The notes under the pieces: generated by a model
Told to the model about the DNA's origin: nothing
Database searches by the model: none
What the model saw: only the letters and a program-made list of their open reading frames with translations
Program-made: the position numbers and the translations under genes
Shown: positions 1 through 7,037 of the stretch, piece after piece
Numbering within the stretch: position 1 is the first letter of the stretch
Layout: each line of letters starts with the position of its first letter
Source of the DNA: Leptotrichiaceae bacterium
Lineage (GTDB): Bacteria; Fusobacteriota; Fusobacteriia; Fusobacteriales; Leptotrichiaceae
DNA: 7,742 nucleotides
Assembly: GCA_030532815.1 (NCBI GenBank)
Contig: JAUNKI010000005.1
Span: 17,613-25,354 of the forward strand
Direction of reading: 5' to 3'

Positions 1-36
1 AATTTTTTGGGGTTTTTCTTCATGTTTGTTATTCAT
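1..36 (-). CDS. N-terminus of an unidentified gene, cut by the left window edge
   Basis: Only the first 12 codons are present (MNNKHEEKPQKI), so the product cannot be named. The start is well supported. On the minus strand the ATG at 34-36 follows a near-perfect Shine-Dalgarno, GGAGGT (complement of 45-50), with 8 bases between them, which is the best ribosome binding site in the window. The visible residues are very hydrophilic and lysine/glutamate-rich, so this is not an N-terminal signal peptide. The gene begins 91 bases after the stop of the LD-carboxypeptidase gene on the same strand. I see no terminator hairpin in between, so read-through is possible. It could be any cytoplasmic protein or one with an internal membrane segment. 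Confidence 0.6.
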   Translation of the reverse strand, partial: MNNKHEEKPQKI

Positions 37-127
37 TTTGAATTACCTCCGTTTTTTTATATGAAATATCATACAATATATAACAATACTTTTCCTGTTC
101 TTTAACAAAAATTTCCTGATTTTATCC

Positions 128-1114
128 TTATTTTACGGATTTAACGATTATTATTTTACCTTTATAAGTATCTATTTTAGCCTCGGCTCCTATAGGAACT
201 GTAATGAACGGTCTTACATGTCCCGAATCCAGTCCGCTTATTACAGGAATATTGAGTTTACCGAAATTATCTTCAAATACGTCATCCAGGCTCATATCAT
301 TCGGTTCGGCTTTTCTCGGATTTTTAAAATCTCCTAAAATTACTCCTTTTAAATTTTTGAGTTTCCCTGCCAATTTCAGTTGCTTCAGCATTCTATCTAT
401 TCTGTAAGTCGGTTCATTGACTTCTTCAATAAACAGTATTTTTCCGTCAGTATTAATTTCATATTCAGTTCCCAGAGAAGCCGTAATAAGAGATAAATTT
501 CCTCCAGTAATTTTCCCTTCACCTTTTCCATTTCTTATTACAAAATATTCATTGTCAAGTTCTGCAAGATTAAATTCAGAAGCTTCTATAAATGTTTTAT
601 TAAAGGAAGTTTCCGTAACTTCAGGAATATTTCTGAAATTTGAGCTCATAGGACCATGATAAGTTACAAGACCCGTTTTTTCATTAATTGCAATTAAAAG
701 AGTAGTGATATCGCTGTACCCTGAAAATATTTTCGGATTTTTCCTTATTACTTCATAATCCAGCTTATCCACTATTCTTATAGTCCCGTACCCTCCTCTT
801 ATGGCAAAAATAGCTTTTATTTCCTTATTTGCAAACATATCGTTTATATCTTTCGCCCTTATTTCATCCGTTCCTCCGAAGCCGTACCATGTAGAGTCGA
901 AAGATCTTCCATATACTACTTTGAACCCTCTGTTTATGAGATATTCTATTTCATCATCAGTCGAGCCGCCTTTATAATTTGCGGGAGCTATAAGTCCTAT
1001 GGTGTCTCCTGCCTTTAAGCCTTCAGGTATTATTATCTGCTGCTTTTCGGCTCCCGTCAACATTACAGTCACTATAAAAAAGAGCATTGACAGCATATTT
1101 TTTATTTTAATCAT
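128..1114 (-). CDS. S66-family LD-carboxypeptidase (LdcA/MccF-like) with N-terminal signal sequence
   Basis: This is a serine peptidase of family S66. Relatives cleave the L,D bond before the terminal D-alanine of peptidoglycan tetrapeptides during wall recycling (LdcA) or hydrolyse microcin C-type compounds (MccF). The 328-residue length fits the family plus a leader. Visible family segments are GLIAPAN near residues 40-46, AIRGGYGT near 104-111, the nucleophile elbow GYSD with Ser134, ILFIEE with the likely catalytic Glu230 or its neighbour, and SGH with His299, which together give a Ser-Glu-His triad. Residues 1-21 are basic and then hydrophobic (MIKIKNMLSMLFFIVTVMLT), ending in TGAEK. This looks like a signal peptide or membrane anchor and there is no lipobox cysteine. 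Classical LdcA is cytoplasmic, so export to the periplasm is unusual. The start follows AAGGA by about 9 bases and overlaps the stop of the HAD gene (ATGA), so the two are probably translationally coupled. Family assignment is secure; substrate is not. Confidence 0.9.
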   Translation of the reverse strand: MIKIKNMLSMLFFIVTVMLTGAEKQQIIIPEGLKAGDTIGLIAPANYKGGSTDDEIEYLINRGFKVVYGRSFDSTWYGFGGTDEIRAKDINDMFANKEIKAIFAIRGGYGTIRIVDKLDYEVIRKNPKIFSGYSDITTLLIAINEKTGLVTYHGPMSSNFRNIPEVTETSFNKTFIEASEFNLAELDNEYFVIRNGKGEGKITGGNLSLITASLGTEYEINTDGKILFIEEVNEPTYRIDRMLKQLKLAGKLKNLKGVILGDFKNPRKAEPNDMSLDDVFEDNFGKLNIPVISGLDSGHVRPFITVPIGAEAKIDTYKGKIIIVKSVK

Positions 1115-1734
1115 TTTAAAAATCCTTCCAGTTTCTCTTTCAATTTTGTATAATCAGGCAGATGAATTCCTTTTATACCTAATTTTTCAGCAGCTTCGAT
1201 ATTGACTTTCATATCATCTATAAATACCGTTTCTTCAGGATTTAAAGAAAATTTATTTAAAATTTCCTCATATATTTCCTTTTCAGGTTTTAACAAATGA
1301 CAGTAACAGGAAACTACCTTACCTTTAAAATTTTTAAAAAACTCATAACTTTTGTAGACTTCTTCAAAGGAATCCTTATGAAAGTTGGATAAAATATATA
1401 AATTATACTTCTCTTTCAATATAGGTAAAAGAGCGGTATTTTCCTTTATAGGTTGCAGTAATCCGGAAAAACTGCTGTCAAACATTGAATCAATCTGCTC
1501 TGCTACTTCAGGTACCCTTTCCTTGAATATTTCTTTTGCTTCTCCATAAGAAAGTGTACCTCTGTCAAGCATCAGCCATTCAGGGCTCCCGAATACTTCT
1601 TTTAAAAATTTTTCATTATCCGTATAATCTTTAGGATTAAAACTTATAAGAACATTACCGAGATCAAATATTATATTTTTTATATTTTCTGGGTTTATAC
1701 TCTCTTTATTATTCAAAATTATCAACTCCGTCAT
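1111..1734 (-). CDS. HAD-superfamily subfamily IA phosphatase, YihX-like
   Basis: This 207-residue protein is a haloacid dehalogenase-type hydrolase, a family that removes phosphate from sugar phosphates or other small molecules through a phospho-aspartate intermediate. Motif I is FDLGNVL with nucleophile Asp24. It has the DLGNV form typical of the YihX group, not DxD. Motif II is LSN (Ser116), motif III is LKP (Lys149) and motif IV is FIDD (Asp173/Asp174), followed by a helix resembling other IA phosphatases. E. coli YihX acts on alpha-glucose-1-phosphate, but substrates cannot be inferred at this distance. The ATG start has only a weak GGA upstream, just inside repeat element A. A TTG at codon 7 (1714-1716) sits 9 bases after GGAG and is a realistic alternative start giving 201 residues, still before motif I. 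The stop overlaps the start of the carboxypeptidase gene (ATGA). The immediate upstream region is repeat element A, only about 10 bases away. Confidence 0.88.
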   Translation of the reverse strand: MTELIILNNKESINPENIKNIIFDLGNVLISFNPKDYTDNEKFLKEVFGSPEWLMLDRGTLSYGEAKEIFKERVPEVAEQIDSMFDSSFSGLLQPIKENTALLPILKEKYNLYILSNFHKDSFEEVYKSYEFFKNFKGKVVSCYCHLLKPEKEIYEEILNKFSLNPEETVFIDDMKVNIEAAEKLGIKGIHLPDYTKLKEKLEGFLK

Positions 1735-1743
1735 TTTATTTTC

Positions 1744-1875
1744 CGAACTGTTTCACAAACCGAAAATTATTCTTTGAATTACAGATAATACACATTTTTT
1801 TACCGTCTTTATAAAAATAGTAAAACATGTAAAATTCATAGTTCAATATATTCTTTCCTTTTATGAAACAGCTCT
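1744..1875 (+). mobile_element. MITE-like repeat element, copy A (132 bp)
   Basis: A non-coding element fills most of the gap between the HAD gene and proS. Its ends are inverted repeats: GAACTGTTTCACAAACCG at 1745-1762 against the complement of 1857-1874, GAGCTGTTTCATAAAAGG, matching at 14 of 18 positions. It shares with copy B the left end and a long internal block. Positions 1805-1846 align without gaps to 3696-3737 at 30 of 42 positions, with 10 of the 12 differences being transitions. It lacks about 11 bases that copies B and C have before that block. Inner arms at 1774-1786 and 1834-1846 can form an imperfect stem. No transposase is present and no clear target-site duplication is visible. 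The plus sign gives the orientation shared by all three copies. The parent insertion sequence is not recognised. Confidence 0.72.
1817..1846 (-). promoter_or_regulatory. Candidate promoter inside element A, facing the HAD-carboxypeptidase pair
   Basis: On the minus strand TTGAAC (complement of 1841-1846) and TACTAT (complement of 1817-1822) are separated by 18 bases. They match the sigma-70 -35 and -10 consensus at 4 of 6 positions each. Transcription would start near 1810 and give a leader of about 75 bases before the HAD start. The corresponding part of copy B reads TTAAAC-18-CATAAT, so promoter-like character occurs in both copies. No better promoter is visible between proS and the HAD gene. 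AT-rich sequence yields such matches by chance, so this is a candidate only. Confidence 0.35.
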
Positions 1876-1892
1876 GCTTAAATTTTATAATA

Positions 1893-3605
1893 TTATTTTT
1901 TCAAATAGCTTTCAATGTATTCTGTAACCTTTTCAACGTTTACTTCACTACTTTCGCCTGTTTTTCTATCCTTTATTTCCACCTTGCCTTCAGCAGCTCC
2001 TTTTCCGACAACTATTTTTAATGGAAATCCTATAAGATCGGCATCTTTAAATTTAAATCCGGCTCTTTCGTTTCTATCATCGAGAACTACATCTATTCCT
2101 TTACTGCTCAATTCTTCATACAGTTTTTCTCCTAATGAGAATTGTACCTCATCTTTTACATTTGCAATTATTATATCCGCCAGATAAGGAGCTATCGCTT
2201 TCGGCCATATTATACCCCACTCGTCGTGGTTCTGCTCTATTGCCGCCGCCATTACTCTCGAAATACCTATTCCGTAACATCCCATTGTTACTATACGCTG
2301 TTTTCCGTTTTCATCTAAAACTGTCGCATTCAATGCTTTTGAATATTTTTCTCCCAATTTGAATATATGCCCTACTTCTATTCCTCTTGCAATTTTAAGA
2401 GTCCCTTTTCCTCCCGGACAGCCGTCTCCTTCTCTTGCTTCCCTTATGTCTCCTGTTATATCATAGGAAAGATCTTCCAGATTTACATTTGCATAGTGAT
2501 ACCCTTCTTTATTTCCTCCTACGATAAAATTTCTCATATATTTTACAGTTTCATCTAAAACTACTTTTATATTTTCATTTTTTTCAAAAGAGCCTACATA
2601 CCCTTTAGCAATTCCAAGTTTTTCACAATCTTCCTCATCCATCATTTCCAGTTCCATTGATGCTCCGACAATATTCTTGACTTTAATCGGATTTATGTCA
2701 AGGTCTCCCCTTATTAAAGCCATAAAATAGTTTACTTTATTTTCAAGAACCTCTTTCAACAAAACCGCTTTTACGGTTTTTGTCTTATCTGTATTGAAAA
2801 AATTGGCAACTTCTTCTATTGTTTTACAATTAGGAGTTTCAACAAGTTCCTTTTCCTTTTTTTCTTCACTGCTCATTTCAAGTTTTATTATACTTGAGGC
2901 TTTTTCCTTATTTGCAGCATAATCAGACATGTCACAGTACAGTATATCGTCTTCTCCGCTATCTGCGAGTACCATAAATTCATGGGAAGAGTCTCCTCCT
3001 ATGGACCCGGAATCTGCCTCTACGGCTCTGAAATTAAGTCCGCATCTTTCAAATATTCTTTCATAAGCCTCTTTCATATTCAAATATTCTTCATCGAGAG
3101 ATTTCTCATCAATATGAAAACTGTAGGCATCTTTCATCAAAAATTCCCTACCTCTCATCAGCCCGAATCTCGGTCGTATTTCATCTCTGAATTTTGTCTG
3201 AATCTGATAAAGGTTGAAAGGTAAATCCTTATACGAATCCACCATATTTCTTACAATATCCGTCACAACTTCCTCATGAGTAGGTCCCAATGCAAATTCC
3301 CTTTCATTTCTGTCTTTCAGTCTCATCAGTTCAGGTCCATATGCAAACCATCTTCCCGTTTCTTCCCATAAAGAAGCCGGCTGTAACACAGGCATGTGTA
3401 TTTCCTGAGCATTTGCTCTGTCCATTTCTTCACGAACAATATTTTCTATTTTTCTTAAAACTTTGTATCCTAAAGGAAGATAACTGTATATCCCCCTTGT
3501 AAGCTGTTTTATCATGGAAGCTCTCAACATTAACTGATGACTTATTACTTCCGCTTCCTTCGGTGCTTCCTTATATGTTTTTAAAAATGCCTTTGATAAT
3601 TTCAT
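1893..3605 (-). CDS. proS: Prolyl-tRNA synthetase, bacterial type with editing domain
   Basis: This cytoplasmic class II aminoacyl-tRNA synthetase joins proline to tRNA-Pro. Its 570 residues match the bacterial (E. coli-like) form. The N-terminus (KEAEVISHQLMLRA near residues 16-29) aligns with E. coli ProS from the first residues, which fixes the start. Class II motif 1 lies near 58-72, motif 2 near 139-163 (FRDEIRPRFGLMRGREF) and motif 3 near 442-458 (GCYGIGISR). The inserted cis-editing domain that clears mischarged Ala-tRNA is intact, roughly 224-407. It includes Lys279, which seems to match the E. coli editing lysine, and the VGGN loop near 362-365. The anticodon-binding domain occupies about 474-570. 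No residue looks damaged. The oddity is upstream. The only purine run beside the ATG is AAGAG directly touching it, while a strong AAAGGAG lies 163 bases earlier, on the far side of repeat element B. Element A follows the stop codon. Confidence 0.98.
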   Translation of the reverse strand: MKLSKAFLKTYKEAPKEAEVISHQLMLRASMIKQLTRGIYSYLPLGYKVLRKIENIVREEMDRANAQEIHMPVLQPASLWEETGRWFAYGPELMRLKDRNEREFALGPTHEEVVTDIVRNMVDSYKDLPFNLYQIQTKFRDEIRPRFGLMRGREFLMKDAYSFHIDEKSLDEEYLNMKEAYERIFERCGLNFRAVEADSGSIGGDSSHEFMVLADSGEDDILYCDMSDYAANKEKASSIIKLEMSSEEKKEKELVETPNCKTIEEVANFFNTDKTKTVKAVLLKEVLENKVNYFMALIRGDLDINPIKVKNIVGASMELEMMDEEDCEKLGIAKGYVGSFEKNENIKVVLDETVKYMRNFIVGGNKEGYHYANVNLEDLSYDITGDIREAREGDGCPGGKGTLKIARGIEVGHIFKLGEKYSKALNATVLDENGKQRIVTMGCYGIGISRVMAAAIEQNHDEWGIIWPKAIAPYLADIIIANVKDEVQFSLGEKLYEELSSKGIDVVLDDRNERAGFKFKDADLIGFPLKIVVGKGAAEGKVEIKDRKTGESSEVNVEKVTEYIESYLKK

Positions 3606-3616
3606 CTCTTAATATC

Positions 3617-3766
3617 GGGGCTGTTTTATAAACTGAAAACTATTTTCAAACTGTAAATAGTATATTTTCAATAATTGTAAACCGCTGTCTTCACTGACTT
3701 TACAAAAATTATGGAGTATATAAAATTTACAGTTTAATATAATTTTCCGACTTATATAAAGTCCCC
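3617..3766 (+). mobile_element. MITE-like repeat element, copy B (150 bp), in the proS leader
   Basis: The element begins GGGGCTGTTTTATAA (3617-3631) and ends with the complement of GGGGACTTTATATAA (3752-3766), an imperfect terminal inverted repeat. It is homologous to copy A (see 3696-3737 against 1805-1846) and to copy C. The 22 bases 3685-3706 align without gaps to 7348-7369 with 16 matches, and all six differences are transitions. Inner arms AAACTGTAAAT (3648-3658) and ATTTACAGTTT (3725-3735) are perfect 11-base complements. After a 2-by-2 mismatch the pairing continues for 5 more pairs. On the minus strand a promoter-like TTAAAC-18-CATAAT lies at 3708-3737. There is no coding capacity, and the flanks show no convincing target duplication. 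It ends 11 bases before the proS start codon. Confidence 0.72.
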
Positions 3767-3768
3767 TT

Positions 3769-3775
3769 CTCCTTT
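3769..3775 (-). promoter_or_regulatory. Displaced Shine-Dalgarno sequence for proS
   Basis: On the minus strand AAAGGAG (complement of 3769-3775) is a strong ribosome-binding sequence, but no start codon follows at a usable distance. The proS ATG is 163 bases downstream. Element B occupies 150 of those bases. Removing it would leave 13 bases, and fewer if part of that is a target duplication. The simplest reading is that this was the ancestral proS ribosome binding site, split from the start codon by insertion of element B. It may still work if the element folds as a hairpin. Confidence 0.5.
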
Positions 3776-3829
3776 CTTAATTTTTTATTATTAATTTTAT
3801 TTTATTGAATTGTAATTTTTTTATTTTAT

Positions 3830-3838
3830 ATTATACCA
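3830..3838 (-). promoter_or_regulatory. Extended -10 promoter for proS
   Basis: On the minus strand TGGTATAAT (complement of 3830-3838) is a perfect TGnTATAAT extended -10 element. The -35 position (complement of 3853-3858, AAGAGT) is poor, as expected for extended -10 promoters. Transcription would begin near 3823, giving a leader of about 218 bases that carries the displaced Shine-Dalgarno and all of element B before proS. The promoter lies in an otherwise featureless AT-rich stretch downstream of the transporter gene. No T-box motif that would sense tRNA charging is recognisable in the leader. Confidence 0.6.
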
Positions 3839-3958
3839 CTTTTTAGAAATTTACTCTTCTTTTTATTTTAATATATAGTTTTTCCGCTTTATTTTACATT
3901 AAATTCGTCTTTTTATATTCAGTAAACTGTCGGAATACTCTCCTGTTAAAATTCGCTT

Positions 3959-4846
3959 CTACCCTTTTTCCAACTCTTTCTTTTTAAATTTTATTTCTGA
4001 AACAAATACAGAAAGCATTATTAATCCAGCCCCTGTAATTACTTTTAAAGTCAATACTTCTCCGAGTAGAAAAAAGGCGAATAATGGGGCAAATAAGGAT
4101 TCCGTCGTCATTATTATGGAAGCTCTCGTAGATGTCGTCCATTTTTGAAAATATGTCTGCAGCAAAAAGGGAATTGCCGTAGAAAATATTGTCAGATAAA
4201 GTATCGCAATTAGTGACATACCGTGTAGAAGTTTTATTTCCTTTGCTCCCGAAATAAATAACAGATTCAGTAAAAACAGAACACCTCCTACTATCATCTG
4301 AATGAAAACAAGATTAAGAGTATGAATTCTTTCACTGTAATAGCCCGTTGCAGCAACCTGTGCTGCAAAAAATACCGCACATATTATAGTCAGAGCATCT
4401 CCTTTATTCAGATTTGTCAAATTCATATTATTGTCAAAACTCATTATCCCTACACCGAGTACACACAAAATTGAAGCAATAAATGTAGTTTTATCGGGTC
4501 TTTCCTTATATATAAACCAAAAGAAGTAAGGCACTATGACCACATTAATTGCCGTAAAAAAAGCATTGTTACTTGCAGTAGTCATCGTCATTCCGTAAGT
4601 CTGAAGCGTATACCCAAAAAACTGAAACATTCCTATTATTATTCCCGCCTTTAAATCATACAGTGTTATTTTCCTCATTTTTTTACCGAATATGGCAAAA
4701 AGAATTGTAAAACCTCCCAAAAATCTTATTGTAAGCAGATAAAAAGGATCTATTCCTTCATTTAAGCCTATTTTTACAAAAACAAACCCCAAACCCCACA
4801 AAATTCCTACCAAAAGTAATCCCATATCGGCATTGTGTCTCTTCAT
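3959..4846 (-). CDS. EamA-family (drug/metabolite transporter superfamily) inner-membrane permease
   Basis: This 295-residue protein has about ten hydrophobic segments (roughly 8-26, 35-53, 66-84, 93-111, 121-137, 150-168, 173-199, 211-229, 241-261, 266-284), arranged as two EamA repeats of five helices. Typical features are GILWGLGFVFVK at 14-25, an arginine at the start of the second helix (RFLGG, 41-45), the first-repeat ending ILCVLGVGIM and the second-repeat segment FAPLFAFFLLGEVLTL near 252-267. The tail is lysine-rich (KFKKKELEKG), consistent with a cytoplasmic C-terminus. Family members export amino acids, nucleosides or other metabolites, but the substrate cannot be told from sequence. 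The start has AAGGAG about 11 bases and GGAG about 3 bases upstream. It begins 52 bases after recG with no terminator between, so co-transcription is likely. No intrinsic terminator is visible after its stop. Confidence 0.92.
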   Translation of the reverse strand: MKRHNADMGLLLVGILWGLGFVFVKIGLNEGIDPFYLLTIRFLGGFTILFAIFGKKMRKITLYDLKAGIIIGMFQFFGYTLQTYGMTMTTASNNAFFTAINVVIVPYFFWFIYKERPDKTTFIASILCVLGVGIMSFDNNMNLTNLNKGDALTIICAVFFAAQVAATGYYSERIHTLNLVFIQMIVGGVLFLLNLLFISGAKEIKLLHGMSLIAILYLTIFSTAIPFLLQTYFQKWTTSTRASIIMTTESLFAPLFAFFLLGEVLTLKVITGAGLIMLSVFVSEIKFKKKELEKG

Positions 4847-4898
4847 TCTCTCCGAAACTCCTTTCCTGAACAGCTTTAATTCTATCCAATACTTTTTC

Positions 4899-6974
4899 CT
4901 ATTCTATTATTTTTTTATGAAATTTCTCATAAATATCTCTTTTTAAATATTCATTATCTATTTTTCCGTTATGTTCTTCAAGATAATTTATTACGTAATC
5001 TCTTATCAGTTTTATTTCTTTAACGTTTTTTACAATATCCGTAAGCATCATATCCGAAACGCCGCTTTGTCTTGTACCGAGTACTTCTCCCGAGTTTCTC
5101 AGCTTCAGATCCTCTTCGGCTATTTTAAATCCGTCAGTAGTTTTTTCCATAATTCCCAGTCTTTTCATTGACAGTTCATTGTCAGTTTCCGATTCCAGAA
5201 AACAGTAAGACTGATATTTTCCTCTTCCGACTCTTCCTCTCAGCTGATGCAGAGAAGACAGTCCGAATCTCTGAGCATCTCTTATGACCATTACCGAAGC
5301 ATTCGGGACATTTACTCCCACTTCTATGACTGTTGTGGATATTAATATATCAAGTTCGTGATTTTTAAATTTCCTCATTATTTCCTGCTTTTCTTTGTAT
5401 TTTTGCCGCCCATGAATAAGGGCTGAACGTCTGTTCGGAAAAATTTCCTTATATTCTTCATATGTTTCCTGAGCTGATTTTACATTCAGTGTTTCACTCT
5501 CTTCAATTAAAGGTGACACTACGTATATTTGTCTGCCTTCTTTTATTTTCTTTTCAATAAAACTGTACATTTTATCTTTTTCTTCACAATTTTTTATCCA
5601 TTTTGTTTTTATGGGAACTCTTCCCATCGGAAGTTCGTTAATAATGGAAACATCCAGATCTCCGTATATTGTCAAAGCCAATGATCTCGGAATAGGAGTC
5701 GCACTCATTACTATTAAGTTGGCAATACTTCCTTTTTCTCTCAGAAGTTTTCTCTGCACTACTCCGAACCTGTGCTGTTCGTCTATGACTATCAGTCCCA
5801 GATTTTTGAAAACAACATCATTTTCTATAAGTGCATGAGTTCCTATAATAATATCCACAAGCCCGCTTTCTATTTCCGCTAAAAGTTTTTCCCTTTTTTT
5901 TCCTTTTACGCTTCCTGTCAGAAGTTCCACCCGTACATCCAGATTATTGAATATGTCCACAATTCCAAGATAATGCTGAGTTGCAAGTATTTCAGTAGGT
6001 GCCATTATTACTCCCTGATAGCTGTTTTCTGCCATATAAAGGAGCATAATAAGTGCAACTACCGTTTTCCCTGAACCGACATCACCCTGTATAAGACGGT
6101 TTACTATTTTCCCGACTTTCAGCTCTCTGTAAATTTCATTTATCACTTTTTTCTGAGCTTTTGTCAGTTCATATTCAAGATTTTCTATAAATTTGCTCAC
6201 GAGCTGCTTATTGTCTTCCAGCTCATATATATTGTTATTTCCTTTATCGGTTTCAAATCTGTTTTGAAGAATTCCCATTTCAAGAAGAAGGATTTCCTCC
6301 ATCATAAATCTTTTTTTTGCTTCTCTGCATTTTTCCGTGCTTTCGGGAAAATGAATATTCAGCAGAGCATCTTTTCTTGAAAGGAGTTTTTCTTTTTTTA
6401 TAAGGTTTTCGGGAATATTTTCCTGTAATAAGTAACCGTAATCAAGTAATGCCTCATGTATAACTTTTCTTATGGCTTCCTGTCTGAGGGATGCCGTTGA
6501 GGGATAAATCGGAAGTATCTGCTCATGTATCGATATTTCTTTCCCTGTACTTCCCGGATACATTTTCTTGTATTCGGGATTTACAATTTGAAATTTCCCC
6601 GCATATTTAATCTTACCGTAAACTAACAACTCATCTCCTACTTTTATGTTACTTTTCATAAATTTATTATTGAACCAAATCAGCTCCATAATTCCCGTTT
6701 CATCTTTTAAAATGGCACGAAACATGGTTCTTCCTGCTTTTATATACTGATTTACCGTATTTATAACAGTTCCCTTTATAACGACAAATTCATCAGGAAG
6801 CACTTCGGATATATTTTTGCTCCCTGCTCTGTCTTCATAAGTTCTCGGAAAAAAATAAAAAAGGTCATATAAAGTGTAAACTCCGAGTTTATTGAATTTA
6901 CCCGTTGTAACTTTGCCTGCCCCTTTAATTTTAAGTTCTTCCAAATTTTTAAATAATAAATTATATGTAGCCAT
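4899..6974 (-). CDS. recG: ATP-dependent DNA helicase RecG
   Basis: RecG is a superfamily 2 translocase that remodels stalled replication forks and branch-migrates Holliday junctions. The 691-residue length is normal for the family. In order: an N-terminal helical part with the FFPRTYEDR signature (41-49), the OB-fold wedge domain that splits the fork (about 60-140), a TKAQKK Q-motif-like segment (271-276), Walker A GDVGSGKT (297-304), APTEILA near 325-331, the DEQH box (398-401) followed by RFGV, motif III MSATPIPRSLA (423-433), motif V TTVIEVGVNVP (547-557), motif VI QLRGRVGRG (577-585) and the TRG segment around GEVLGTRQSG (629-638). All catalytic residues are present. The ATG at 6972-6974 follows GGAAG by about 6 bases. 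It is the first gene of a probable recG-transporter unit and has a promoter candidate of its own. Confidence 0.98.
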   Translation of the reverse strand: MATYNLLFKNLEELKIKGAGKVTTGKFNKLGVYTLYDLFYFFPRTYEDRAGSKNISEVLPDEFVVIKGTVINTVNQYIKAGRTMFRAILKDETGIMELIWFNNKFMKSNIKVGDELLVYGKIKYAGKFQIVNPEYKKMYPGSTGKEISIHEQILPIYPSTASLRQEAIRKVIHEALLDYGYLLQENIPENLIKKEKLLSRKDALLNIHFPESTEKCREAKKRFMMEEILLLEMGILQNRFETDKGNNNIYELEDNKQLVSKFIENLEYELTKAQKKVINEIYRELKVGKIVNRLIQGDVGSGKTVVALIMLLYMAENSYQGVIMAPTEILATQHYLGIVDIFNNLDVRVELLTGSVKGKKREKLLAEIESGLVDIIIGTHALIENDVVFKNLGLIVIDEQHRFGVVQRKLLREKGSIANLIVMSATPIPRSLALTIYGDLDVSIINELPMGRVPIKTKWIKNCEEKDKMYSFIEKKIKEGRQIYVVSPLIEESETLNVKSAQETYEEYKEIFPNRRSALIHGRQKYKEKQEIMRKFKNHELDILISTTVIEVGVNVPNASVMVIRDAQRFGLSSLHQLRGRVGRGKYQSYCFLESETDNELSMKRLGIMEKTTDGFKIAEEDLKLRNSGEVLGTRQSGVSDMMLTDIVKNVKEIKLIRDYVINYLEEHNGKIDNEYLKRDIYEKFHKKIIE

Positions 6975-7008
6975 TCCACACTTCCGTTTTTATTTTTTGT
7001 TTCTTTTT

Positions 7009-7037
7009 ATATTATCACATTATGTGTTTTTTGAAAA
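7009..7037 (-). promoter_or_regulatory. Promoter candidate for recG with a palindrome in the spacer
   Basis: On the minus strand TTTTCA (complement of 7032-7037) and TAATAT (complement of 7009-7014) are separated by 17 bases. Each matches the sigma-70 consensus at 4 of 6 positions, and a TG extension sits at the usual place just before the -10. The recG start is about 30 bases downstream of the predicted transcription start. The palindrome CACATTATGTG (7016-7026) lies in the spacer, touching the TG extension, where a bound regulator would block polymerase. Whether it is an operator is unknown. Confidence 0.45.

Noticed and set aside
3606..3830. T-box or other tRNA-sensing leader upstream of proS
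   Set aside because: Expected for a synthetase gene in some low-GC bacteria, but I find no T-box-like antiterminator sequence or terminator, and most of the leader is explained by repeat element B.
3916..3937. Hairpin TATT-CAGT / ACTG-AATA after the transporter gene
   Set aside because: Only eight pairs with a four-base bulge and a tiny loop. The sequence after it on the minus strand is TAAAAAG, not a U-tract, so it is not a convincing terminator.
4866..4880. Possible fourth element end (GAACAGC) between recG and the transporter
   Set aside because: Only about seven bases resemble the terminal repeat, and no partner end or internal block is present in the 52-base gap.
204..5838. Plus-strand open frames of 63-90 codons opposite the carboxypeptidase, proS and recG genes
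   Set aside because: All lie antisense to well-supported genes, have low-complexity Ser/Phe/Ile-rich translations, and lack ribosome binding sites and recognisable domains.
6776..6979. 67-codon minus-strand frame overlapping the start of recG
   Set aside because: It is a frame shadow of recG, whose N-terminal domain is clear in the other frame. The translation shows no family features.
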